Below are positions 1 through 8,500 of a DNA stretch of 64,000 nucleotides, piece after piece. The notes under the pieces were generated by a model, which was given only the letters and a program-made list of their open reading frames with translations, had not been told where the DNA came from and made no database searches. Both the position numbers and the translations under genes were made by a program. The stretch lies in NCBI GenBank assembly GCA_964421355.1, contig CAYQWX010000001.1:1-64000 (forward strand). Direction: 5' to 3'. Position 1 is the first letter of the stretch; every line of letters starts with the position of its first letter. This DNA comes from JALTDM01 sp964421355 (GTDB taxonomy: Bacteria; Bacteroidota; Bacteroidia; Bacteroidales; JALTDM01).

Positions 1-104
1 TAGCCAGTGGCGTGTATATCATTTATATAGATGCTCCGGGGCTTGGCGAGAAAGTATTAAAGTGGTTTGGTGCTATGCGTCCGGTAGATTTGATAGGACA
101 TTGA
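1..104 (+). CDS. 3' end of an unidentified protein (partial)
   Basis: Only the last 33 codons are inside the window, read from base 3 to a TGA at 102-104. The visible tail ends in EKVLKWFGAMRPVDLIGH and has the alternating hydrophobic pattern of a beta-strand-rich C-terminus. I do not recognise the family with enough certainty to name it. No gene follows before the minus-strand gene that ends at 198; bases 105-197 look like non-coding spacer. Confidence 0.55.
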   Translation, partial: ASGVYIIYIDAPGLGEKVLKWFGAMRPVDLIGH

Positions 105-197
105 GATAATCTAAAGTGTGATAGTAAACATTGTACTTTTAACTTGTGCTTTTGATGAGGATTATAAAATAGCCACTCTATTACTATGTAAAAGTAT

Positions 198-902
198 TTA
201 TGTTATTTTTCTTAATAAATCTTCAAAAAAGAATATAATTGTTGCTATGGAAAATATAAGGAAAAAAGCAAGGATTTCATTTTTTTTCAAAGAAGATATT
301 TTTTGGATATTTATTAAAGAAGGATAAATTTCTATGATGCCGTTTTTAGTTTTACATTTAGTAATTTTTTGTTTGGTATAAAAAATTTGTCCGTATATAT
401 ATACGGGATTTATTGTATATATTATTTGTTGGTTTGAATTTCCTTCCACAATCTTTTTCTTATAAAAAGATTGTAATGAGTCTGATAAGTTTTTATATAG
501 ATATGTATTGTATTTGCATGTTTTTTTAATTTGTTTTTGAGAGTAAGGATTATTTAATAATTTTGATTTTATTTCTGTAATTGTTTGGGGTAAGATTGAA
601 GTGTCGGGAGTAATTATTTTTACTAAAATGAATTGGGACAATATAGATGTATCTTTTTGTATTTCATATGAATTATTTTTGTAGTTGAAAAGTTTTAATT
701 TTATTAAGTCATTTAAGTCTGATTTTGAGAAAAATGATGAATATATAGGAATATCTATTTCATATTTAGGTTTGTAAGTGATGACTAATATTGCTCCTAC
801 TATTATGTAAAATATTAGAGTTATTATGTATTTTTTGAAATGTCTTCTGAAAAATTTTATTGTCATTACCAGTAATTCTATAAGGCTTATTTCTTGTCCC
901 AT
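198..902 (-). CDS. Wzz-like membrane protein, polysaccharide chain-length type (tentative)
   Basis: A 234-residue protein with a transmembrane segment near each end (about residues 24-42 and 208-226) and a long extracytoplasmic middle region. The N-terminus reads EISLIELLVMTIKFFRRHFK just before the first membrane helix, the layout of Wzz/chain-length determinant proteins that control surface polysaccharide length. It lies 8 bp downstream of an O-antigen ligase-like gene on the same strand, so the two are probably co-transcribed. The middle region is rich in Lys, Asn, Ile and Tyr and shows no catalytic motif. The function rests on topology and context only; a diverged membrane protein of other function is possible. 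Confidence 0.6.
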   Translation of the reverse strand: MGQEISLIELLVMTIKFFRRHFKKYIITLIFYIIVGAILVITYKPKYEIDIPIYSSFFSKSDLNDLIKLKLFNYKNNSYEIQKDTSILSQFILVKIITPDTSILPQTITEIKSKLLNNPYSQKQIKKTCKYNTYLYKNLSDSLQSFYKKKIVEGNSNQQIIYTINPVYIYGQIFYTKQKITKCKTKNGIIEIYPSLINIQKISSLKKNEILAFFLIFSIATIIFFFEDLLRKIT

Positions 903-910
903 ATCTCAAA

Positions 911-2086
911 TTATTTATCAGGTAAATATTTGTTAAATATTGTCATAAAAAAAGCAAAAGACAACACTCCCATTTGAGTATTTAACATGCTTTCTGCTAA
1001 AAAATTCAATGCAAATATAATTGTTATTATTCCAAGTATCCAATTTTTGTAAAGATAAGCATTGACTAAGGATAATATTAATGATAGTACTAAAAAAGAA
1101 GTTCCCAGTATTCCTACGCTTACTAAAGATTCCAAGTATTGATTGTGGGCATTTAATTTTTTTTGATAAGGATGTGTATATCTGTGTTGTTTGTAATATG
1201 ACATAAGTTTATCTTTTGTGTCTCCTGTCCCCACTCCTATATATATGTTATTTTTCCAGATATTATAAGCACTATTCCAAGTAAGTATTCTGGATGATGT
1301 GCTTGAAATTTTATTTTCAGGGTTTTTCAGAGTTTCTTTATAATGGTTTATGCTGTATATCATTTCTTTAAAACGAAAATTATTTTTTAGAAAAAGTAAT
1401 GATCCCAAAGAAAAAACAAGTACTAAAATAATTTTATATTTGGGAATAATGATGTATAAAACAAATAAGAGTAATAGTCCTGAAACAATTAAGCCTGCCT
1501 TAGACATGGCAAAAAAGAGGTTTATATAAATGATAATAATAGAAATTATAAGAGTTTTTAAGGATAAATGATTTTTTTTGTATAAAAAAACACCTAAAAT
1601 AAGGGCGATATCCAGTAATATTGAGTAATATGTGGGGTGTAAAAATAAAACAAAATTAGATTCCGAATAGTAATATAAAACGTATTGTTTTAATGTTATG
1701 AACAGGTATATTAAATGGAATAAATGAACTGTGTTTATTATAATTGTGCCATATACAAAAGATTTTGCAAAGGATATGAATGTTTGCTTATCAACATTAA
1801 AAAAAAGATAAAAGACGGGTATTATTAAGAGAGAGAGCTTTACTTGCAAATCGAATAATCCTGCATTTGTATTTTTTGACCAAAAAAGGCTTGTCAATGT
1901 TGTTAGATAGTATAGTATAATTGCAAATAAAGGGATATTTTTTATGTTGAGAATTGTTATTTGTTTCTGTTTTTCTTTTAAGAATATTACAAAAAAGTAA
2001 GTAGCTATTACAGAATATAGCATATTAAAATATATGAGAGTAGAAGCTATTGTAAAAGTTATTTTATTTTTGAATATTTTATCCAC
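911..2086 (-). CDS. O-antigen ligase / polymerase family membrane protein
   Basis: A 391-residue polytopic membrane protein with roughly ten or more hydrophobic segments. Between residues about 265 and 325 it carries a large periplasmic loop with the pattern W-N-S-A-Y..IGVGTGD....HPYQ..LNAHNQYLESLVSVGI, which is the signature region of the Wzy_C / O-antigen ligase (WaaL-like) family. Such enzymes join or polymerise undecaprenyl-linked glycan units on the periplasmic side of the inner membrane. The Wzz-like gene immediately downstream fits a surface polysaccharide role. Sequence alone does not separate ligase (WaaL) from polymerase (Wzy). Confidence 0.78.
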   Translation of the reverse strand: MDKIFKNKITFTIASTLIYFNMLYSVIATYFFVIFLKEKQKQITILNIKNIPLFAIILYYLTTLTSLFWSKNTNAGLFDLQVKLSLLIIPVFYLFFNVDKQTFISFAKSFVYGTIIINTVHLFHLIYLFITLKQYVLYYYSESNFVLFLHPTYYSILLDIALILGVFLYKKNHLSLKTLIISIIIIYINLFFAMSKAGLIVSGLLLLFVLYIIIPKYKIILVLVFSLGSLLFLKNNFRFKEMIYSINHYKETLKNPENKISSTSSRILTWNSAYNIWKNNIYIGVGTGDTKDKLMSYYKQHRYTHPYQKKLNAHNQYLESLVSVGILGTSFLVLSLILSLVNAYLYKNWILGIITIIFALNFLAESMLNTQMGVLSFAFFMTIFNKYLPDK

Positions 2087-2102
2087 AGTGTAGGCGGTTA
2101 TA

Positions 2103-2142
2103 ATAATAAAAAAAGACTGTCTACAGACAGCCTTTTTTATTT
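2103..2142 (-). terminator. Rho-independent terminator after the acidic lipoprotein gene
   Basis: A 7-bp stem (2126-2132 with 2115-2121) around a 4-base loop, flanked on both sides by A/T runs. In the minus-strand transcript one pair is G-U and a U-rich tract follows, so it works best for the gene ending at 2168. Confidence 0.75.
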
Positions 2143-2167
2143 TTCCTTAAAAGAAAAAGAACTTTAA

Positions 2168-2449
2168 TTATTCAGCACTTTCTTCACCTGCATTTTCTTT
2201 ATTTGCAGTTGAGTCAGTAGCAGCATTTTCTTTAGTAGCAGTTGAATCAGTAGCTACGTTTTCAGTAGCAGTTGAATCAGAAGTTTCTTCTACAGCTTCA
2301 TTAGCTTCGTTAGCTTCATTTTCAACAGCTTCGGTTTTAGTAGTGTCTTGGTTTTCAGCATTTTCTGTGTTCCCGTTTCCGCCACAAGAATACAATGCTG
2401 TGAAACCTGCTACAGCAAATACCATTAATGCTAATCTTACTTTTTTCAT
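2168..2449 (-). CDS. Small acidic repeat lipoprotein
   Basis: A 93-residue protein with a lipoprotein signal peptide ending in ALYSC (lipid-modified Cys at residue 22) followed by Gly-Gly-Asn. The rest is a low-complexity chain dominated by Glu, Asn, Ala, Thr and Asp, with repeated TATDSTA..KENA units near residues 58-88. It is very acidic and likely disordered, anchored in the outer membrane or inner membrane face. It stands alone between its own promoter-like element at 2482-2489 and a terminator at 2103-2142. No enzymatic motif is present and I do not assign a function. Confidence 0.75.
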   Translation of the reverse strand: MKKVRLALMVFAVAGFTALYSCGGNGNTENAENQDTTKTEAVENEANEANEAVEETSDSTATENVATDSTATKENAATDSTANKENAGEESAE

Positions 2450-2481
2450 TGTGTTTTGGGTTTTTTAGTTAAATTTCGTTG

Positions 2482-2489
2482 CAAAGTTA
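2482..2489 (-). promoter_or_regulatory. Bacteroidota-type -7 promoter element
   Basis: TAACTTTG on the minus strand matches the TAnnTTTG consensus of the Bacteroidota housekeeping sigma factor; a TTTG at 2507-2510 lies 17 bp upstream of it. It precedes the lipoprotein start at 2449 by about 30 bases. Confidence 0.6.
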
Positions 2490-2594
2490 TACTTTTTTTT
2501 GAAAAACAAATGATATTGACTAAAAAAAATGAAAAAGCATTCAAAGATAGCTTGTTATTATAAAATAAATCAAGCCTAATACAAACTTTTTTAT

Positions 2595-2602
2595 TATCTT
2601 TG
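2595..2602 (+). promoter_or_regulatory. Bacteroidota-type -7 promoter element
   Basis: TATCTTTG matches TAnnTTTG and lies 25 bases before the ATG at 2628. It probably drives the GT5-like, DUF4270, glmS and ispD genes. Confidence 0.6.
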
Positions 2603-2627
2603 CAAAAAATAAAAGAATGATAAAGGT

Positions 2628-3476
2628 ATGAAGAAAAAGTCAAGAGAATTTATTAAAGTCCTTTTTATCTCACAAGAAATATCTCCTTTTGTAAAAGAAA
2701 CTACACGATCTCTTTTAGGTCATATGTTACCCCGCAAAGTACAAGAAAAAGGTGGAGAGGTCAGGATTTTTATGCCTTCTTATGGAATGATAAATGAACG
2801 GAAAAATCAACTGCATGAGGTTATAAGGTTGTCAGGAACTAATATTGGTGTGGGGAATGATAATGATAATCCATTGATTATAAAAGTGTCTTCTATTCCT
2901 TTGGCTCGCATGCAAGTGTATTTTATAGATAACGAAGATTATTTTGTAGATAGATTGATGCTTGCCGATGAAAAAGGTAATTTTTATAAAGATAATGATG
3001 AGCGTGCAATATTTTTTACTAAGGGAGTGTTAGAAACAGTAAAAAAAATGCGTTGGGTTCCCGATATAATTCATATAAGTGGTTGGATTTCTCATTTGTT
3101 CCCATTATATGTAAAATATGTTTACAAGGATGAGCCTTATTTTCAGAATGCTAAAGTGGTGTATTCTTTATACAATGAAACTTTTGATGGAGAATTAAAC
3201 AAAAAGTATAAAGATAAATTGAAATCAGATGATATTCCAGGTTCTGTGTTGAAAATATTAAATCCGCCTAATTATTTAAATTCTATTAAGTTGGCATTGA
3301 ATTTTTCGGATGGAGTTTCATTTGTGGAAGATAATATTGATGATGAAATTGTTAAGTATATTAAAAAATTAAAACTCCCTTCACTAGGAGTGGTAAATGT
3401 AGATCAAGAAGATTATGTGGAAAGATACCTTAATTTTTATAAAGAATTACTTCCTCAAAAATATGTTGAAGTATAA
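2628..3476 (+). CDS. Glycogen/starch synthase N-terminal (GT5) domain-only protein
   Basis: A 282-residue protein resembling only the N-terminal Rossmann half of GT5 glycogen/starch synthases: IKVLFISQEISPFVKETT at the start, VRIFMPSYG near residue 48, and PDIIHISGW..HLFPLYVK near residue 145. A full synthase is about 480 residues, and the C-terminal nucleotide-binding half is absent. The normal K-T-G-G-L sugar-nucleotide motif after SPF is replaced by V-K-E-T-T-R-S-L. Proteins of this short type sit before DUF4270 genes in other Bacteroidota. I infer a non-catalytic or altered role. Its 3' end overlaps the next gene by 14 bp. Confidence 0.75.
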   Translation: MKKKSREFIKVLFISQEISPFVKETTRSLLGHMLPRKVQEKGGEVRIFMPSYGMINERKNQLHEVIRLSGTNIGVGNDNDNPLIIKVSSIPLARMQVYFIDNEDYFVDRLMLADEKGNFYKDNDERAIFFTKGVLETVKKMRWVPDIIHISGWISHLFPLYVKYVYKDEPYFQNAKVVYSLYNETFDGELNKKYKDKLKSDDIPGSVLKILNPPNYLNSIKLALNFSDGVSFVEDNIDDEIVKYIKKLKLPSLGVVNVDQEDYVERYLNFYKELLPQKYVEV

Positions 3477-4698
3477 AGTTTTATTTGCAGGATTTTTAGG
3501 AGTATTGTTGATAATATCTTGCACGAGGGAGGATAATGACTTAGGCCTTTCAGTTTATAATGGAAATGTATTAAATGTGAATGTGGGAGAGGTAACACCT
3601 TTATTTTCTTATTACACTTTGAGAGATTCCGTGACTACTGACGAACGTTCAAAGGTGTTGCTTGGTAGTTATAACGATCCTGTTTTTGGCTTGATAAAGG
3701 CTGATTTTGCTTCACAATTCATCTTAAATTCATATAATCCTAATTTTGGACACAATCCTCAAACAGATTCTATTTTTCTTATGATGAAATGTGTTGGTTA
3801 TTATGGAACAGACACTTCTGTTGCTCAGACTTATAAGGTGTATAGATTAAATGCTCCGCTTAATAAAGATACCGCTTATTATGCTAATACGGATATAAGT
3901 GATTTTGTTGATTTGTCTTCTCCTATAGCGGAATATACAACTTCATTTAATCCTAATAGTGGATATTTAAAAATACCTCTTCCTTCTTCTCTGGGAGACG
4001 AACTTCTTGCCGATACTGCATATAATAGTAATGAAGATTTTCTTTCAACATTTTATGGACTTTTTGTTACCACGGAAGAAGTGACGGGAGACGGTGCTGT
4101 ATATTATTTTTCTCCGTTGGCAGAAGACGGTATAATTATAGATATGTATTTTCATAATGATTCTTTAGATTCATTGAACTATAAATATTACTCTTCACAA
4201 AAAGCGGCATATTTTACCCGTTATAAACATGATTATACAGGCACAGATGTAGAAACTAATATGAATGATACAGGAAGTACGTATTTGTATGTGCAAAGTG
4301 GTGCAGGTGCTGTGGGAGTTGTTGATTTATCCTCCTTAAATATGTGGAAGGATAGTGGAAATTTAGGCATAAACAAAGCAGAATTGATTTTTGAGGTAGA
4401 TACTTCTTTGTGTGGAGCGTTAGACCCTCCCGAACGACTTTTATTGGAAATTGTGGATGATAATAATGAGTTTAATGCACCTTTAGACTATTTTTTAAGT
4501 AATGTTTATTTTGATGGATATTATAATAAAGAAGCAGGGATTTACAAGTTTACAATAACTCAATATGTGCAACAATTATTAAAAGAAAGTAGTCAAAATA
4601 CAAAGCTTTATGTTTTTCCACAATCAAATAAAGTATCTGTTAGACGGGTTGTATTAAAAAACAATCCAAAACTAAAATTAGTTTATACTAAATTCTAA
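3463..4698 (+). CDS. DUF4270 family lipoprotein
   Basis: The frame is open from 3415, but the start at 3463 gives a clean lipoprotein signal peptide ending in LLIISC (Cys 20) and is preferred. The 411-residue product follows the DUF4270 pattern: an early LGLSVYNGNVLNVNVGE segment, then DERSKVLLGSYNDPVFGLIKA, and a beta-rich remainder ending in PKLKLVYTKF. DUF4270 proteins are cell-envelope lipoproteins of unknown biochemical role, regularly found between a short GT5-like gene and other genes as here. It overlaps the upstream gene by 14 bp and is followed 11 bp later by glmS, so an operon is likely. Confidence 0.85.
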   Translation: MLKYKVLFAGFLGVLLIISCTREDNDLGLSVYNGNVLNVNVGEVTPLFSYYTLRDSVTTDERSKVLLGSYNDPVFGLIKADFASQFILNSYNPNFGHNPQTDSIFLMMKCVGYYGTDTSVAQTYKVYRLNAPLNKDTAYYANTDISDFVDLSSPIAEYTTSFNPNSGYLKIPLPSSLGDELLADTAYNSNEDFLSTFYGLFVTTEEVTGDGAVYYFSPLAEDGIIIDMYFHNDSLDSLNYKYYSSQKAAYFTRYKHDYTGTDVETNMNDTGSTYLYVQSGAGAVGVVDLSSLNMWKDSGNLGINKAELIFEVDTSLCGALDPPERLLLEIVDDNNEFNAPLDYFLSNVYFDGYYNKEAGIYKFTITQYVQQLLKESSQNTKLYVFPQSNKVSVRRVVLKNNPKLKLVYTKF

Positions 4699-4709
4699 AA
4701 TCAAAACTT

Positions 4710-6563
4710 ATGTGTGGTATTGTAGGTTATATAGGTGAAAAAGATGCTTATCCAATATTGATAAAAGGTCTTAAACGATTAGAATACAGAGGTTATGATT
4801 CTGCTGGTATAGCACTGGTTGATGGTAGGTTGAAAATTTATAAGAAAAAGGGGAAAGTGTCTGATTTAGAGAAGTTTGTAGAAGGAGAAGATGTTTCCGG
4901 TTCTATCGGAATTGCACATACAAGGTGGGCCACTCATGGAGAGCCAAGTGATGCTAATGCTCATCCTCATACTTCTATGAAAGGTAAATTTGTTATTATA
5001 CATAATGGAATAATAGAAAATTACTCCCGTCTTAAAAAAAGATTGGAAGATAGAGGATATAAATTCAGAACTGATACAGATACGGAAGTATTGGCAAATC
5101 TTATAGAGTATATTTATTTAAAAGCAAGAGAAGGTAATAGAAAAATAAATGTGGCAGAAGCGGTAATGTTGGCTATGCGTAAAGTAATAGGAACTTATGG
5201 TGTGTTGGTGTTAAGTGAAGATGATCCTGATCAAATAATTGCAGCTCGTAATGGTAGTCCCTTAGTAATAGGTATAGGAAAAAATGAGTATTTCTTTGCC
5301 TCTGATGCAACTCCTATTGTGGAATATACCAAGAGTGTCATATATATGAATGATGGAGATTTTGCAATAGTTAGCAAAAAAGGGGGGTTTTCGCTTAAAA
5401 CTATTTCTAATGAGCCGGTAAATCCTGCAGTGGAAAAACTTGATATAGACATTGCTGCAATTGAAAAAGGTGGATATGACCATTTTATGCTAAAAGAAAT
5501 ATTTGAACAACCACAGGCGATTAATGATACATTTAGAGGGAGATTGTCTTCTGCGCTGGATAATATTGTACTTGGAGGATTACATTCTGTAATGGATAAA
5601 TTGGTAAATGCAAAAAGAATAATAATAGTTGGTTGTGGTACTTCTTGGCATGCAGGTCTTGTGGGAGAATACTTGATTGAAGAATATGCTCGTATTCCGG
5701 TAGAAGTGGAATATGGCTCGGAATTTAGATATCGTAATCCTATTTTGACTGATGAAGATATTGTGATAGCTATTAGTCAGAGCGGAGAAACAGCAGACAC
5801 ATTAGCTGCTGTACGTTTGGCAAAGGAAAGAGGTGCTACTGTGTTGGGAATATGTAATGTTGTGGGCTCAAGTATTCCTAGAGAAACTGATGCAGGAGTT
5901 TATACTCATGCAGGTCCTGAAATAGGTGTTGCATCTACCAAAGCTTTTACTTCCCAAGTGACAGTGCTTACAATGTTAGCTTATTTGCTTGGATATAAAA
6001 AAGGTGTCATTTCTCAAAATAATTTTAAGATTCTTTTGAAAGAACTTAATTTCATTCCGAATAAAATAACTGAAGTTCTTAAAGTAAATGATTATATATT
6101 AGATGTTGCTAGAAAATTTATTGAGACTACAAATTTCTTATATTTGGGGAGAGGAGTACTTTTCCCTGTAGCTCTTGAAGGAGCTCTTAAACTTAAAGAA
6201 ATATCTTATATACATGCCGAAGGCTATCCTGCGGCAGAGATGAAGCATGGTCCCATTGCTCTTATAGACGAAAATATGCCTGTGGTAGTTATTGCCACAA
6301 AAGACAAATCTTATGAAAAGATTGTAAGCAATATACAAGAAATAAAAGCCCGTAATGGCATTGTAATAGCAGTAGTAACCAAGGGAGATGAAACAATATC
6401 GTCAATGGCAGATTACAAAATTGAGGTGGAAGAAGTGCATGAATCATTGGCTCCGTTGCTTACGGTAGTGCCATTACAACTTTTGGCTTATCATGTTGCA
6501 GTGCTTAGAGGCTGTAATGTAGATCAACCACGTAATCTAGCAAAATCAGTTACAGTAGAGTAA
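4710..6563 (+). CDS. glmS: Glutamine--fructose-6-phosphate aminotransferase (isomerizing)
   Basis: A full-length 617-residue GlmS, which makes glucosamine-6-phosphate from fructose-6-phosphate and glutamine, the entry step to UDP-GlcNAc for peptidoglycan and LPS. Cys 2 (MCGIVGYIG) is the glutaminase nucleophile once Met is removed; RWATHG and HNGIIEN complete the class II amidotransferase domain (about 1-220). Two SIS sugar-isomerase domains follow (about 285-420 and 460-600), with ISQSGETADTLAA binding the sugar phosphate. The C-terminus DQPRNLAKSVTVE is the conserved tail that closes the active site. It sits 11 bp after the DUF4270 gene and 19 bp before ispD. Confidence 0.97.
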   Translation: MCGIVGYIGEKDAYPILIKGLKRLEYRGYDSAGIALVDGRLKIYKKKGKVSDLEKFVEGEDVSGSIGIAHTRWATHGEPSDANAHPHTSMKGKFVIIHNGIIENYSRLKKRLEDRGYKFRTDTDTEVLANLIEYIYLKAREGNRKINVAEAVMLAMRKVIGTYGVLVLSEDDPDQIIAARNGSPLVIGIGKNEYFFASDATPIVEYTKSVIYMNDGDFAIVSKKGGFSLKTISNEPVNPAVEKLDIDIAAIEKGGYDHFMLKEIFEQPQAINDTFRGRLSSALDNIVLGGLHSVMDKLVNAKRIIIVGCGTSWHAGLVGEYLIEEYARIPVEVEYGSEFRYRNPILTDEDIVIAISQSGETADTLAAVRLAKERGATVLGICNVVGSSIPRETDAGVYTHAGPEIGVASTKAFTSQVTVLTMLAYLLGYKKGVISQNNFKILLKELNFIPNKITEVLKVNDYILDVARKFIETTNFLYLGRGVLFPVALEGALKLKEISYIHAEGYPAAEMKHGPIALIDENMPVVVIATKDKSYEKIVSNIQEIKARNGIVIAVVTKGDETISSMADYKIEVEEVHESLAPLLTVVPLQLLAYHVAVLRGCNVDQPRNLAKSVTVE

Positions 6564-6582
6564 AAAAGTAAAAGTAATACTT

Positions 6583-7266
6583 GTGAATGTTTATTTGATA
6601 GTGGTAGCTGGGGGTGTGGGAGCACGAATGCAGTCCTCTGTCCCTAAGCAATTTATGCAAATAGATGGTAAGCCTATAATTGTGCATACTATTAAGCGTT
6701 TTACCAGTGCGGTTGATTTGTTAAAAGTTGTTGTAGTTATAAATGCTTCTTATAAAGAGTTGTGGGAAGAAATACCTAAAAAATATAATTTAGATATACA
6801 CAAAGTGGTAAATGGAGGAGAGGAACGGTTTTTTTCGGTACGTAATGCTTTACTTAGCATTGATGATTATAGTGATGATGATATTGTATTGATACACGAT
6901 GCCGTTAGACCATTGGTAAGTAGTGATGTTATATTAAATGTGATACAAACAGCAAATAATAAAGGTTGTGCTATTCCTGTATATAAGGTAAGTGATTCTG
7001 TAAGGGAGATAAGCGGTGATAAGTCTAAAATAGTTGATAGATCTAATTTGTATTTGATTCAAACTCCGCAGGGATTTAATTTGTCAAAACTAAAAAAAGC
7101 CTATAATAAAGAATATTCTTCTTATTTTACGGATGATGCCAGCGTGTATGAAAATGCGGGATTTCAATTATATTTTGTAGAAGGAAATCGGGAAAATATA
7201 AAAATTACTTATCCTCAAGATTTTGTTATGGCAAAATGTATTTTAAAAGATGTGGAGGCATTATAA
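6583..7266 (+). CDS. ispD: 2-C-methyl-D-erythritol 4-phosphate cytidylyltransferase
   Basis: A 227-residue enzyme of the non-mevalonate isoprenoid pathway that couples CTP to methylerythritol 4-phosphate. It carries the nucleotide-binding start VVAGGVGARMQ...PKQF with the usual Lys in PKQF, the HDAVRPLVS segment near residue 105, and TPQGFN..KLKKAY with TDDAS near residues 160-186. The start is GTG at 6583, 19 bp after glmS; an ATG start at this position is not available without losing the glycine-rich loop. Its place in the glmS operon links two cell-envelope precursor pathways. Confidence 0.93.
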   Translation: MNVYLIVVAGGVGARMQSSVPKQFMQIDGKPIIVHTIKRFTSAVDLLKVVVVINASYKELWEEIPKKYNLDIHKVVNGGEERFFSVRNALLSIDDYSDDDIVLIHDAVRPLVSSDVILNVIQTANNKGCAIPVYKVSDSVREISGDKSKIVDRSNLYLIQTPQGFNLSKLKKAYNKEYSSYFTDDASVYENAGFQLYFVEGNRENIKITYPQDFVMAKCILKDVEAL

Positions 7267-7282
7267 CCCCCATTCCTTTTAA

Positions 7283-8485
7283 TTAAATTTCTAACTTTAT
7301 ATCAAACATTTCATGCCAAGGCAGTCCGTATTTATTGAGCATATCCATAAATGGATCCGGGTTAAATTGTTCTACATTATATACTCCCGGTTTTTTCCAT
7401 ATATTTTTCATAAACAGGGCTGCTCCTATTGTGGCAGGTACTCCTGTTGTATAATTTACGCACTGTGTGCCTGTTTCTTTGTATGCGGCTTGGTGGTCAC
7501 AGTTATTGTAAATGTAATAAGTGTGTTCTTTTTCGTCTTTTAGTCCTTTAATTCTACAACCGATGGATGTTTGTCCCGTATAATTTACTCCTAAACTTCC
7601 AGGGTCGGGAAGTACGGCTTTTAGAAATTCCAAAGGAGCAATCTCACAATCTCCTACTTTTATTGGTTCGATAGAAGTCATTCCCACATTTTGTAAAACT
7701 CTTAAGTGAGTTAAGTATTCTTCCCCAAAGGTCATCCAAAATCTAGCTCTTTTTATGGTTGGAAAGTTTTTCACAAGAGATTCCAACTCTTCGTGATACA
7801 TTAAATATGATTCTCTTGGTCCGATTTCTGGATAATTTAACGGTTTGTGTATAGATAATGGGTCTGTTTCTATCCATTTACCATTTTCCCAATATTTACC
7901 TTTTTGTGTTATTTCTCTTATATTTATTTCAGGATTAAAATTGGTGGCAAAAGGCTTGCCATGGTCTCCTGCATTACAATCAACAATGTCCAAATAATGT
8001 ATTTCATCAAAATGGTGTTTTGCAGCATAAGCTGTAAAAATACTTGTAACTCCAGGGTCAAAGCCACAACCGAGTATTGCAGTTATACCTTTTTCCTTAA
8101 ATTTGTTATGGTATGCCCATTGCCATTTGTATTCAAATTTTGGAGTGTCTTTTGGTTCGTAATTTGCGGTGTCTAAATAGCTTACTCCTGTTTCTAAGCA
8201 AGCATCCATTATTGGTAAGTCTTGGTATGGTAGAGCTACATTTAATACCAAGTCAGGTTTAAATTTATTTATTAGTTCTACAGTTTGTTTAACATTATCA
8301 GCATCTACTTGTGCAGTTTGAATAGATTTGCCGTATTTTTCTTTTATTTCGTTAGCTATTTTGTCGCATTTTTCCTTTGTGCGGCTTGCTAACATTATTT
8401 CATTAAAAATTTCTGGCATTTGAGCGGCTTTGTGAGTTACTACTTTTCCTACTCCACCTGCACCTATAATTAACAGTCTTCCCAT
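7283..8485 (-). CDS. Saccharopine dehydrogenase family protein, probable carboxynorspermidine dehydrogenase
   Basis: A 400-residue Rossmann-fold reductase starting MGRLLIIGAGGVGKVV, with GCGFDPGVTSIF near residue 140 and a C-terminal NCDHQ..YKETGTQ...YTTGVPA segment. This combination is typical of the carboxy(nor)spermidine dehydrogenase branch of the saccharopine dehydrogenase family, which reduces the Schiff base formed by aspartate semialdehyde and a diamine in the alternative spermidine pathway. The decarboxylase partner (NspC) is not in this window. The gene is convergent with ispD (16 bp between stops) and 15 bp downstream of the OmpA-like gene on the same strand. True saccharopine dehydrogenase activity is less likely given these motifs. 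Confidence 0.85.
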   Translation of the reverse strand: MGRLLIIGAGGVGKVVTHKAAQMPEIFNEIMLASRTKEKCDKIANEIKEKYGKSIQTAQVDADNVKQTVELINKFKPDLVLNVALPYQDLPIMDACLETGVSYLDTANYEPKDTPKFEYKWQWAYHNKFKEKGITAILGCGFDPGVTSIFTAYAAKHHFDEIHYLDIVDCNAGDHGKPFATNFNPEINIREITQKGKYWENGKWIETDPLSIHKPLNYPEIGPRESYLMYHEELESLVKNFPTIKRARFWMTFGEEYLTHLRVLQNVGMTSIEPIKVGDCEIAPLEFLKAVLPDPGSLGVNYTGQTSIGCRIKGLKDEKEHTYYIYNNCDHQAAYKETGTQCVNYTTGVPATIGAALFMKNIWKKPGVYNVEQFNPDPFMDMLNKYGLPWHEMFDIKLEI

Positions 8486-8500
8486 TTTATAAGTGTTTTT

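Noticed and set aside
118..327. Plus-strand 69-codon frame
   Set aside because: It lies mostly opposite the Wzz-like gene and lacks a promoter, ribosome-binding site or protein pattern.
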